In this document: positions 34,279 to 42,830 of the stretch, one piece after another
Numbering within the stretch: position 1 is the stretch's first letter
Layout: each line of letters begins with the position of its first letter
Assembly: GCA_016713925.1 (NCBI GenBank)
Contig: JADJOH010000008.1
Location: 682,001-746,000 of the forward strand
DNA length: 64,000 nt
Origin: Bacteroidota bacterium
GTDB lineage: Bacteria > Bacteroidota > Bacteroidia > AKYH767-A > OLB10
Direction of reading: 5' to 3'
Translations under genes and position numbers: made by a program
The notes under the pieces: model-generated
The model's database searches: none
Told to the model about the DNA's origin: nothing
Seen by the model: the letters and a program-made list of their open reading frames with translations, nothing else

Positions 34279-34914
34279 CTACAAGTGTTTTTTATACCAA
34301 TCGCACGCTATTTTTCCTACCTGCTCCAAAGTGCCGGCTTCTTCAAAGAGATGCGTAGCGCCAGGGATAATGGAAAGTTTTTTTGTACATTTTAATGACT
34401 GAAATACCTGATCATTTAATCTTAGAACTTCAATGTCCCTTTCACCAACAATAAGCAATGTGGGTGCAGTTACTTGTGTGAAAATTTCAGGTACCAGATC
34501 CGGACGACCACCCCTTGACACAATAGCTTTGATACAATTGTTTAATCCAACGGATGCTTTCAAAGCCGATGCTGCTCCTGTACTTGCTCCGAAGTATCCG
34601 GTTAGAAAATTCTTTAGTTTTGAATGCTTCAATATCATTGTTGTTATCTCTGTCAATCGTGATGTCAGTAATTCAATATCGAATCTGTTGTCTTCGTTTT
34701 CATCTTCTTCAGGGGTTAATAAATCAGGGAGAAAAGTAGATATACCTGCCTTGTTCAATATTTCAGCGATGAAATTATTTCTTGGGCTGAAACGACTGCT
34801 ACCACTTCCATGTGAAAAGATAACCAATGATTGAGATCCTTCCGGGATACATAGATGGCCTTCGATATTACTATCGTTGATGTTAAATATTATGTTTTCT
34901 TTGGATATATGCAT
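34279..34914 (-). CDS. alpha/beta hydrolase (dienelactone hydrolase-like)
   Basis: A 211-residue soluble hydrolase. It has an oxyanion-hole strand LVIFSHGSGSS, nucleophile Ser111 in GASTG, acid Asp160 in VGERDIE and His188 in PGATHLFEEAG, the complete catalytic triad. It is cytoplasmic, with no signal peptide. Pairing with a PRTase-domain gene in the same orientation is a recurring arrangement, sometimes as one fused protein, so the two products probably act in one pathway, still unknown. Confidence 0.83.
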   Translation of the reverse strand: MHISKENIIFNINDSNIEGHLCIPEGSQSLVIFSHGSGSSRFSPRNNFIAEILNKAGISTFLPDLLTPEEDENEDNRFDIELLTSRLTEITTMILKHSKLKNFLTGYFGASTGAASALKASVGLNNCIKAIVSRGGRPDLVPEIFTQVTAPTLLIVGERDIEVLRLNDQVFQSLKCTKKLSIIPGATHLFEEAGTLEQVGKIACDWYKKHL

Positions 34915-35050
34915 TTTCTAAAGCAGGTCTAAATTAAACCCTGTTTCTTTAGCAATTCATGACTGGTATTAATTCTGGAATTGATCTGTATCAGGGAAGT
35001 TGAAATGAATCCTGTATACATATTCGGGAAAAAGTGCTTCTGTGTTGAGG

Positions 35051-35644
35051 TTATTGACTGTCCGGTAAAGATGATTTTTTATTCTTTAATACCCAGTAAA
35101 TTCCTTTCACATTTATTTTCCATTCCCGCAGTATAAATACCAGAATTATTTCTTCAACCAGGTCAAGGAATGTTACTAATGCTGCTGCGTAAAAAAGAGG
35201 GTAAATGGGTTCCGGTAAGAGAAATAAAAGAATCATAAAACTACCTTGAAGTATCGCAGCCAGTTTCGCTAAAAGTGTATGGAAGCTGGAGATCTTTTTA
35301 TAGCGAATCAACGATGCGCCAATCTGCAGGAAGAAAAAACCAAGCAGCGTAAGCAGGATATAGCGCTGTTCAATGAGGAATTCATGTTTAAAGAAATACA
35401 TTCCTGCCATTCCCGCAAGTACAGTTAAATCATCACCGATGGAATCCAGAAAAGATCCCGCAACACTTGTGACCTGGAATTTTCGGGCAAGATATCCGTC
35501 AATTAAGTCCGTAAAAAAACTGACGGCCAACAACCATTTGAATATTTCCGGATGTCCGGCGTAAATGAGATAGAAGAGTAGAAAAGCACTAACAATTCTG
35601 TACAGCGTGATTCCGTTGATGATGTAAAACGCTGTCCGTTGCAT
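35051..35644 (-). CDS. CDP-alcohol phosphatidyltransferase
   Basis: A 197-residue membrane protein with about six helices and the signature of the family, D46-LI-DG-YL-AR ... G63-SFL-D67-SIG-D71, with eight residues between AR and G. It transfers a phosphatidyl group from CDP-diacylglycerol to an alcohol such as glycerol phosphate, inositol phosphate or serine. The acceptor cannot be told from this sequence; the short form resembles the PgsA/Pis type. It lies nine bases from the Omp28-like gene, suggesting one transcript. Confidence 0.86.
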   Translation of the reverse strand: MQRTAFYIINGITLYRIVSAFLLFYLIYAGHPEIFKWLLAVSFFTDLIDGYLARKFQVTSVAGSFLDSIGDDLTVLAGMAGMYFFKHEFLIEQRYILLTLLGFFFLQIGASLIRYKKISSFHTLLAKLAAILQGSFMILLFLLPEPIYPLFYAAALVTFLDLVEEIILVFILREWKINVKGIYWVLKNKKSSLPDSQ

Positions 35645-35652
35645 TAATTCAT

Positions 35653-36498
35653 TTATTGAAGTTTGACCTCTTCTACCTGGATCACTTCCTTCGTTACGTT
35701 GTTAGTCAGGATGGCAACAATGTAAATATGTGCTGCATCTGCATCTGCAGGGATAAGCTGTCCGGTATAACTTTTCGTCAGCTCCGTTCCTGCTGTTAAA
35801 GGGCCCAGATCTTCGCCATAAGTTCCGTTTAAAGAACCTCTCAACACATGCCGATGGATGTAGTTTTGTACATTGGTAGAACCATCTTTTTGCCAGTTGA
35901 CAATGCTGTCTTCTACAAAGTAAACAGCCAGACTAACAGGGTCTGTGAGATCACTGACTACTTTTAAATCGATATCTGCTGTAATATTCTTAGTGCCGTT
36001 GTCGTAAGATGTACTGATTTCTATTCCGGCTTTTGCTACAGTATTGATCCATTGGTCCACCTTGCTTTCCCATCCTGCCCAGTCGAGAATAAGTTGATCG
36101 CTGGTACCCGGATTCAGCATTCGGTGAACCATTCCTTTCGGGAAAGGTTGTCCGATCACGTTGAAGTCGGTAGCAATGGCAGTGGCGGTTGGATTACGAA
36201 AATCATAAGTAAAATAGGGCGCTCCTGCGGGGTACGGGTCGGCCCAGAAATCAGCATGTAAGGCCAGAATAATTAATCGGTCGCCATATATATCATGGAG
36301 CCTTGTCGCTTCACGGTGTGCATTCGGGCAAGCCTGACAAGTATGTCCGGTGAAATCTTCCAGCAACACATTTTGAACGATGGTATCTCCGCCTATCGGA
36401 CCTCCTCCGTTATTCGTACCATAGGGGCCTTCTATTTTATCACACCCTGAAATCAATAGAGCAGTTATTGCGGAGAGGGCCAGTTGATGAAGTTTCAT
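35653..36498 (-). CDS. Omp28-related lipoprotein
   Basis: A 281-residue lipoprotein (ALLISGC lipobox, then DKIEGPYG). The mature part has a thioredoxin-like segment (LLEDFTGHTCQACPNAHREA) with a CxxC pair, then IILALHADFWADPYP and a beta-rich C-terminal domain (SLAVYFVEDSIVNWQKDG). This matches the Omp28-related family. It may act as an envelope thiol-dependent protein; the substrate is unknown. Downstream is the CDP-alcohol phosphatidyltransferase gene. Confidence 0.85.
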   Translation of the reverse strand: MKLHQLALSAITALLISGCDKIEGPYGTNNGGGPIGGDTIVQNVLLEDFTGHTCQACPNAHREATRLHDIYGDRLIILALHADFWADPYPAGAPYFTYDFRNPTATAIATDFNVIGQPFPKGMVHRMLNPGTSDQLILDWAGWESKVDQWINTVAKAGIEISTSYDNGTKNITADIDLKVVSDLTDPVSLAVYFVEDSIVNWQKDGSTNVQNYIHRHVLRGSLNGTYGEDLGPLTAGTELTKSYTGQLIPADADAAHIYIVAILTNNVTKEVIQVEEVKLQ

Positions 36499-36555
36499 GT
36501 TGTATATTTTTTCTTAAATTCAAAGGTAAGGATGAACAGATGTTTTTTGCAAGAA

Positions 36556-37314
36556 TTAAAAGCGACTGCTGACGGTTAGTGCAAGTCCGTTACTGGCAGG
36601 TACAAAGCGGCAGACACCACCTACACAAAGCAAACCAGCACGTTGACGAGCCCATGATAAGCTTAAGCGGGTGCCACCTTTCACATAGTTAACGCTGCCA
36701 TTGAAATAATGGAATCTTTTTTTGCTGTCATCGTTTCCATAATTCCATTCGTCAAAGACCGTGAGTGTCCAGTGTGGGGCCATATTGAACTCCACTAAAG
36801 CCATCGCCCAGCTTCCACGGTCTTGCTCCGTGTACAAATGTTCCAGATCAAAACGAATACTGTTGGTAGAGGAGAACTTATAGGTGTACTCAATCACCCC
36901 TAAATGAGAGGTGACTTGCTTCTCGGCGATTTTGCCTTCAATTTTCACCCGGTCATAAATCTGATAGAGGTAGCTGACGATCACCTTACTTTTCTTCGAT
37001 AATTTTTTTGTGACTTCAAAGGTGACTTCCTGATAAAAGCGATCATCACCTATCGTTGTAAAATCAGAAACGTAGCCGAGCGTATCATCAAGATTTTTTC
37101 TGTCAATATCACTGACTCCTGCAAAGTTGGTCATGATGGTGGTGCCATATTCTCCACCGAGAGCAGACTTAGGCTTAAAGGTATAGTAGATTTCTGTAGA
37201 TCCACCCATCTCGCCCAGCGCCTGCGTAGCGTAAGGATATAGTGTGGCCAGTCGATAGGTTTGCTGACGGTTTACAGCCGGGAGATAGTTGATGAGTAAT
37301 CGTGTCCCGGTTAC
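36556..37314 (-). CDS. DUF6029 protein, C-terminal part after frameshift
   Basis: The frame is open from the G5 run at 37314 down to 36556 (252 codons), continuing the upstream part with VTGTRLLINYLPAVNRQQTY and ending GLALTVSSRF. It is barrel-like, with alternating strands and an aromatic C-terminus. Its own ATG at 37209 is inside the shared domain and is not a natural start. Together with the upstream part it gives a normal ~546-residue DUF6029 protein. Confidence 0.83.
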   Translation of the reverse strand, partial: VTGTRLLINYLPAVNRQQTYRLATLYPYATQALGEMGGSTEIYYTFKPKSALGGEYGTTIMTNFAGVSDIDRKNLDDTLGYVSDFTTIGDDRFYQEVTFEVTKKLSKKSKVIVSYLYQIYDRVKIEGKIAEKQVTSHLGVIEYTYKFSSTNSIRFDLEHLYTEQDRGSWAMALVEFNMAPHWTLTVFDEWNYGNDDSKKRFHYFNGSVNYVKGGTRLSLSWARQRAGLLCVGGVCRFVPASNGLALTVSSRF

Positions 37315-38195
37315 CCCCGGTCCGAACGATAATCCATATTGTCCACACGTTTCGCGCTGAGACGAATGCCCAATCCTTTTTGCGTATACGTCAAATTGGC
37401 AAAGAGTGCTTCCCCGTAGTTATAGGTAAAGAGATTGGCTTGAGAAGGGTCATTGATTTTATAGGCATACTCCGCATCAAAGGCGAGTTTACCATAGCGG
37501 AGATTGATTCGTCCGGCATAAGCACCCACATTTTCGGGGAGGATGAGTGAAGGCTTATCGTCTTTCTGAAACTTGCTGACAAAGCTACCGCCAAGGCCTA
37601 TCCGCAATTTCATTCCTGATAAAAACGGAATCGCATCATTGATCTGAATATCTCCGTCCACTCCTCTCACCACATTCTCCGGATAGGTGAAGAAATCCCG
37701 CTGGCGACCGATCACTCCTTTTAAAGTAATACCGGGCTTTGGGGTGAAGACAGCTCTTAATCCATCCATTGAATTGTCGAGTCCAAGGTTAGGTTCCCAG
37801 TAAGAGCGAAACACAAGCCCACTGCCGAATTGCTCATAAAAATTACCTGCTGTCACGCTCAGGATGTCATTCGTATAGGTGATATATCTGTTCGTGATAC
37901 CATTCCCTTTATAGCTGGGGTCAAATCCCAGTAAGGTGTTGAGATAACTTTCATAGCGAATGCCGGCGCTAAGGCTGCCATAGTTATAACTAAGACTCAT
38001 GAAACCATTGTTCAGCCATTTTTCGCGTACCTCCGGCGCATCAATCGCCGAATCTGCTTCGTAATATTGACCGTTCGCTTCAAAATAACCGGAGAAATTT
38101 CCGGAGTTTAACGCTTGTTGTGCCTGGATGCCCGGACTGAAAATCAGGAGGAATAGGATAGAGGAGGTAATCAGTCGGAATCGTTGGAGGAACAT
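37311..38195 (-). CDS. DUF6029 outer-membrane barrel protein, N-terminal part
   Basis: A 294-codon frame. The signal peptide ends GIQAQ at about residue 26, then barrel-type strands follow with SGYFEANGQYYEADS, GIRYESYLNTLLGFDPSYKG, ITYTNDILSVTAGNFYEQFG and FRSYWEPNLGLDNS. It is typical of the Bacteroidota DUF6029 family of outer-membrane proteins of unknown function. The frame stops at TAA (37311-37313) right after a run of five G residues on the coding strand; adding one G restores the reading frame DRGVTGTRLL. So this gene is broken by one missing base or slips at the run. Confidence 0.84.
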   Translation of the reverse strand: MFLQRFRLITSSILFLLIFSPGIQAQQALNSGNFSGYFEANGQYYEADSAIDAPEVREKWLNNGFMSLSYNYGSLSAGIRYESYLNTLLGFDPSYKGNGITNRYITYTNDILSVTAGNFYEQFGSGLVFRSYWEPNLGLDNSMDGLRAVFTPKPGITLKGVIGRQRDFFTYPENVVRGVDGDIQINDAIPFLSGMKLRIGLGGSFVSKFQKDDKPSLILPENVGAYAGRINLRYGKLAFDAEYAYKINDPSQANLFTYNYGEALFANLTYTQKGLGIRLSAKRVDNMDYRSDRG

Positions 38196-38420
38196 AGAAG
38201 ACGGTTGGCTATTTGAGGAAGGCTAAAATAATTTAAATCTTCGTATCCGGAGCTGATTCGTGTCAATATTTTATGGGCTGGCAATCCTTCCTTCCTTTGA
38301 AAATGCGAACATGCCATTGGGAACCATGGTAAAGAAAGTGATTGATATAAAAGGATTTATCGTTATTTATATACTAATAACGTGGAGTATAAGGAAGGGG
38401 ATAGAAAGGGCATGTAATAA

Positions 38421-38451
38421 GAAAAGGGTCCATCAAGTGACAGACCCTTTC
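38421..38451 (-). terminator. intrinsic terminator after tlpA-like gene
   Basis: Arms GAAAAGGGTC and GACCCTTTC with a short loop. It follows the stop at 38469. Confidence 0.7.
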
Positions 38452-38468
38452 TAAATAGTTGGAATGAA

Positions 38469-38972
38469 TTATTTGCCGGACAATTTTTTCAGCTCTTCGT
38501 ACATTTTTTCTTCGTCACCGGGAGCATAAGTATTTCTTTGTGAAACGATCTTTCCTTGTCCGTCAATTAAGAAAGTATGAGGAACATTGTTAACGTTCAT
38601 CGCTCTTCTGAAGTCGGAATTGGAGTCAAGAAATATATCAAATTCCCAACCTTTTCCTGCTACAAAGGGAGCCACAGAACTCATCGTACGGGTATCATCT
38701 ATTGAAATGGCATAAATTTTCACCCCTGTTTCTTCCTGCCATTGTGCATAATTTTCATTCATGCCATTCAGGGAGGCAACACAAGGCTTGCACCAGGTAG
38801 CCCAAAAATCAACGATCATGGGTTTGCCTTCATTTTTAAGTTCCGCCGTACTAAATGGTTTTCCGTCTATATCTTTGATGGTAACGACAGGGATATCAGA
38901 TTTTTTTGTGTCCTGTGCCTGAAGGTTTGAAAAAGTTAATAGTAATACAATAACAAGAATTGCGTTTTTCAT
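38469..38972 (-). CDS. TlpA-family thiol-disulfide oxidoreductase
   Basis: A 167-residue exported thioredoxin-like protein (signal MKNAILVIVLLLTFSNLQAQ). Its catalytic CKPC is Cys61-Cys64 in DFWATWCKPCVASLN, and the cis-Pro loop is VNNVPHTFLIDGQGKIVSQR. It should reduce disulfides in the periplasm, for example in cytochrome c maturation or oxidative repair. The partner cannot be told. It has a TACTTTTG -7 element at 39004-39011. Confidence 0.88.
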   Translation of the reverse strand: MKNAILVIVLLLTFSNLQAQDTKKSDIPVVTIKDIDGKPFSTAELKNEGKPMIVDFWATWCKPCVASLNGMNENYAQWQEETGVKIYAISIDDTRTMSSVAPFVAGKGWEFDIFLDSNSDFRRAMNVNNVPHTFLIDGQGKIVSQRNTYAPGDEEKMYEELKKLSGK

Positions 38973-39429
38973 ATTGGAGGTTTAAATAAGAATGTTAGTT
39001 GTTCAAAAGTACGAAAATTATCATCATTTCTAAATTCCTTTATCGCATTTCATAGAATCATCATTTCGCTAATAGGATGAAATCGGATCTTTTGTATGAT
39101 CCCTTAAATTAGGGGGTTGAATGGGTGTTTTGGTATTTATTCCCGTGCTTAAGGCTGATCGAAAAGCCAAAAGTCATTGTAAAGCAAAACATAATGGGGG
39201 ATTTGACTTTGAAGTAGTAGGTTGGCTTTTATCTGAAAATAGTAGCTAAATCTTTGATATACAATATGTAGTGGTGAAGGAAGTTAGGTTCTTCCCCCGA
39301 TAAATGACCATCAGAACGTTGATTTTAAATGGATTTGTAAAAATTCTGCAAGAAAGGATACTGGTATCCTGTTAAATGAATTTTTTTTATATCTTTAACC
39401 CTCCTAAGCACAATAAAAAAGAATTAGAT
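38973..39429. other. divergent regulatory gap
   Basis: The only supported site is the minus-strand -7 element TACTTTTG at 39004-39011, 32 bases before the tlpA-like start. TATATCTTTA near 39388 is a near-match for the plus-strand gene. No gene was seen. Confidence 0.45.
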
Positions 39430-40155
39430 ATGAAGAAATTTACAATCTTAGTGATGAGTTGTATTGCATTACTGAACGTTCATTCGGTATCAGGTCAATC
39501 ATTTAATCTTAGTAACGTTACTCCCATCACTGTAATCAGTGATCCATGGGTGGATGTTGATTCGCATGTTTATATAGAGAATACCACCAGTGTCTCCAAG
39601 CAAGTGAAAGTGGATAGATTTCTGAATGTGCTCGCAACAGGTCATTCTGAATTCTTTTGTTTTGGTACAGGAGCTACCGGATTATGTTATCCTCCCGGAA
39701 CTGATTTTTCAAATGGAAATGATATCATTCCCGGCAGTACAATAGATCAGTCTTTCAAAGCAACTGTCCGACCACTTGGTAATTTCGGATATACCTCTAT
39801 TCATTTCCGTTTCAGTGATACCAATAATCCAGCTGATTCTGTTGGTGTTGATCTGGGATGGAATTTTACCACTTCCTTGAATGAAAATCAGCAGGTATAT
39901 GGTTTATCCAAACCTTTACAAAACCCGGCCGATGCATTTACAGTTTTCTCTTTCAATCTGCAAAGCAATGATCAGAATGATAAACTGATCGTTTTCAATA
40001 TGCTTGGGTCGATAGTAAAAAGTATGGATGTCCCCGGAAAATCAGGTACATTGGTTATGAATACTTCTGATCTTAAAGCAGGAGTATATATGGTGTCTTA
40101 TATCAGTAATGGCAAGGCCAAAGACAGTTGTCGTCTGGTTGTAAATCATCAATAA
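39430..40155 (+). CDS. T9SS type A sorting-domain secreted protein
   Basis: A 241-residue exported protein from the ATG at 39430 (signal MKKFTILVMSCIALLNVHSV, cleaved near VSGQ); the ATG at 39376 would add 18 residues ahead of the signal. One beta domain with a WVDVDSHVYIENTT start and a FRFSDTNNPADSVGVDLGWNF strand pair is followed by a sorting domain (SKPLQNPADAFTVFSF ... AGVYMVSYISNGKAKDSC). Secreted through the SprA translocon. Function unknown. Confidence 0.8.
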   Translation: MKKFTILVMSCIALLNVHSVSGQSFNLSNVTPITVISDPWVDVDSHVYIENTTSVSKQVKVDRFLNVLATGHSEFFCFGTGATGLCYPPGTDFSNGNDIIPGSTIDQSFKATVRPLGNFGYTSIHFRFSDTNNPADSVGVDLGWNFTTSLNENQQVYGLSKPLQNPADAFTVFSFNLQSNDQNDKLIVFNMLGSIVKSMDVPGKSGTLVMNTSDLKAGVYMVSYISNGKAKDSCRLVVNHQ

Positions 40156-40176
40156 TCTAACGGTTATCACTATACG

Positions 40177-40204
40177 AAAAAGGGGCTGGATGGCCCCTTT
40201 TTTG
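40177..40204 (+). terminator. intrinsic terminator
   Basis: AAAAGGGGC and GCCCCTTTTTT around TGGATG follow the stop of the T9SS protein, ending in a T run. A textbook terminator. Confidence 0.85.
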
Positions 40205-40258
40205 ATTAATGTCAGTGATCAGGAGTTGTTTTTTCTTTCGAGGACATACTTATTTCAT

Positions 40259-40266
40259 TAAATTTG
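40259..40266 (+). promoter_or_regulatory. -7 element (TAAATTTG) of maeB
   Basis: An exact TAnnTTTG match, 66 bases before the ATG at 40333. A -33 TTG is not at the expected distance. Confidence 0.4.
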
Positions 40267-40332
40267 CAATACCAAACAATAACCCTCCACCTTTATAAAT
40301 TTAGAAAGCAGAGGTGGTTAAATCATTAAGTT

Positions 40333-42630
40333 ATGCCAGATAACCATCAGGAAGCACTCGACTATCATTCGTTGGGTCGCCCGGGTAAAATAGAAGTAGT
40401 TCCTACTAAGCCGACCAGTACTCAGCGTGATCTCGCCTTAGCGTATTCGCCGGGCGTAGCTGTGCCCTGCCTCGAAATTGAAAAGAATCCGGAAAGCGTT
40501 TATAAGTACACCGCCAAAGGAAACCTCGTAGCTGTAATTTCCAATGGCACCGCAGTACTCGGTCTTGGAAACATTGGTCCTGAAGCGTCGAAACCGGTGA
40601 TGGAGGGAAAAGGTCTTCTCTTTAAAATATTTGCTGACATAGATGTTTTTGATATCGAAATTAACCAAACGAACGTCGACGATTTTGTTAAAACCGTGAA
40701 GGCAATTAGCCCGACTTTCGGTGGTATTAATCTGGAAGATATTAAAGCTCCGGAATGTTTCGAAATTGAACGTCGCCTGAAGGAGGAGTTGAAGATTCCG
40801 GTGATGCACGATGATCAGCATGGAACGGCGATCATTTCAGGTGCTGCCGTTATTAATGCATTGGAATTGGCAGGAAAAAAAATTGATGAAGTTCGCTTCG
40901 TAGTGAATGGCGCCGGTGCTTCTGCGATTTCCTGTACTGCACTATTTGTTTCGCTTGGTGCTAAGCTGGAGAATATCGTAATGTTAGATAGCACGGGTGT
41001 GATCCGTCACGACAGAGAAAATCTGGATATAAATAAAGTCCGTTTTGCAACGCGTAGAGATATTCATACCCTGGAAGAAGCGTTGGTGAATGCCGATTTA
41101 TTTGTGGGCTTATCTAAAGGAAATATATTGAATGGGGATCATATCCGAAGCATGGCGGCTGATCCGATCGTATTTGCCATGGCGAATCCTGATCCTGAAA
41201 TTACCTATGAGGAAGCTGTTGCCGCCCGTCCGGATATTATTATGGCTACAGGTCGTTCCGATTATCCCAATCAGGTGAATAATGTGATCGGCTTTCCTTT
41301 TATATTTCGTGGAGCACTCGATGTACGGGCCACTCAGATCAATGAGGCAATGAAACTTGCTGCGGTGCATGCTATCGCTCAACTGGCGAGAGAACCGGTC
41401 CCTGAAATTGTCAACCTGGCCTACAATCAAAAAAATATCACTTTCGGTCGTGATTATATTATTCCCAAACCACTCGATCCACGTTTGATTCATACAGTGG
41501 CCCCGGCAGTTGCCAAAGCAGCAATTAGTTCAGGCGTCGCTCAGAAACCGATTACTAACTGGGAGGCCTATGAGAACGAATTGAAGAAACGTCTCGGCCT
41601 CGATAATAAGCTGATTCGCGTGATTACCAGTAAGGCGAAACAAAATCCCAAGCGTGTGGTTTTTGCAGATGCCGATACCTATAAAATTCTTAAAACCGCT
41701 CAGGTAGTCCGGGAAGAGGGTATTGCTATTCCTATTTTGCTTGGAAATAAAGTGAAGATTCAACGACTCATCGAAGAGCATAGCCTGCGGATTAGTGATA
41801 TCACGGTGATAGATCCCCGCGAGGAAAACCAAACGCTGGAAGAATTCGGAAGAATATTCTTTGAGAAAAGAAAGCGTCGTGGTTATACCCTCTACGAAGC
41901 CAAGAAAATTATGCAGGAGCGGAATTATTATGGTGCAATGATGGTGGAAACCGGACAGGCAGATGCAATGATTTCAGGCCTTACACGTAATTATGTGGAC
42001 ACCATTAAACCGGCTTTGCGCATTATCGGGACAGAATCCGGTGTGGACAAAGTGGCAGGGATGTATATCATGATTACTAAGGATGGTCCCGTGTTTTTTG
42101 CTGATACCACTATAAATATTGACCCCACTGCGGAAGATATTGTTGAAATCACATTGCTAACGGCGAAGGCTGTACGTCAATTTAATATTGCTCCCCGTAT
42201 CGCACTTCTTTCTTATTCTAATTTCGGATCCTCTAATACAGAGAGCGCTATGAAAATGCGCAGGGCAGTAGAAATACTTCATGCTAAGCACCCTGATTTA
42301 CTCGTGGATGGTGAAATACAAGCCAATTTTGCTTTCAATCCTACTATGCTGAAGGACAATTATCCGTTTAGTGATCTGGCCGGTATCGGTGCAAATACAT
42401 TGATATTTCCCAACCTGGATGCCGGTAATATTGCCTATAAATTGATGCAAACCATGGGCGGAGCAGAAGCCATAGGTCCGATTTTACTTGGTCTTAAAAA
42501 GCCGGTGCATATTCTTCAACTGGGATCTTCCGTTCGCGAAATCGTGAATATGGTGACCATCGCCGTTGCAGATGCACAAGCCCGTCAATCTCATCAGGAA
42601 ATTTCGAAAAAAGAAAAAATAAAACACTGA
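40333..42630 (+). CDS. maeB: NADP-dependent malic enzyme (MaeB type)
   Basis: A 765-residue protein of the bacterial two-domain malic enzyme family. Residues ~15-165 form the malic domain (TSTQRDLALAYSPGVAVPC, VMHDDQHGTAIISGAA), ~170-400 the NAD(P)-binding domain (VVNGAGASAISCTALFVSLG), and ~425-760 the phosphotransacetylase-like domain (VVFADADTYKILKTA, AMMVETGQADAMISGLTRNY). It converts malate to pyruvate and CO2 with NADPH formation; the C-terminal domain is a regulatory acetyl-CoA site, not a working acetyltransferase. Length and order are normal. Confidence 0.92.
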   Translation: MPDNHQEALDYHSLGRPGKIEVVPTKPTSTQRDLALAYSPGVAVPCLEIEKNPESVYKYTAKGNLVAVISNGTAVLGLGNIGPEASKPVMEGKGLLFKIFADIDVFDIEINQTNVDDFVKTVKAISPTFGGINLEDIKAPECFEIERRLKEELKIPVMHDDQHGTAIISGAAVINALELAGKKIDEVRFVVNGAGASAISCTALFVSLGAKLENIVMLDSTGVIRHDRENLDINKVRFATRRDIHTLEEALVNADLFVGLSKGNILNGDHIRSMAADPIVFAMANPDPEITYEEAVAARPDIIMATGRSDYPNQVNNVIGFPFIFRGALDVRATQINEAMKLAAVHAIAQLAREPVPEIVNLAYNQKNITFGRDYIIPKPLDPRLIHTVAPAVAKAAISSGVAQKPITNWEAYENELKKRLGLDNKLIRVITSKAKQNPKRVVFADADTYKILKTAQVVREEGIAIPILLGNKVKIQRLIEEHSLRISDITVIDPREENQTLEEFGRIFFEKRKRRGYTLYEAKKIMQERNYYGAMMVETGQADAMISGLTRNYVDTIKPALRIIGTESGVDKVAGMYIMITKDGPVFFADTTINIDPTAEDIVEITLLTAKAVRQFNIAPRIALLSYSNFGSSNTESAMKMRRAVEILHAKHPDLLVDGEIQANFAFNPTMLKDNYPFSDLAGIGANTLIFPNLDAGNIAYKLMQTMGGAEAIGPILLGLKKPVHILQLGSSVREIVNMVTIAVADAQARQSHQEISKKEKIKH

Positions 42631-42830
42631 TTAATTTGAAAATTTGATGATTTGAAAATGGGTTGATTAGGTCACGAAATCAGGCGTGGTCGGTTCAATG
42701 AATAAACTTTCGTACCCCCTCCAAGAATGTTTCGCAATCCGCAAAATTTCGCAATTCGTACTTTCGTAGAATTTCGTATTTTGTATTTATATCATATAAT
42801 GTTATTGAATAAAAGATTAGATTTCTTTGA

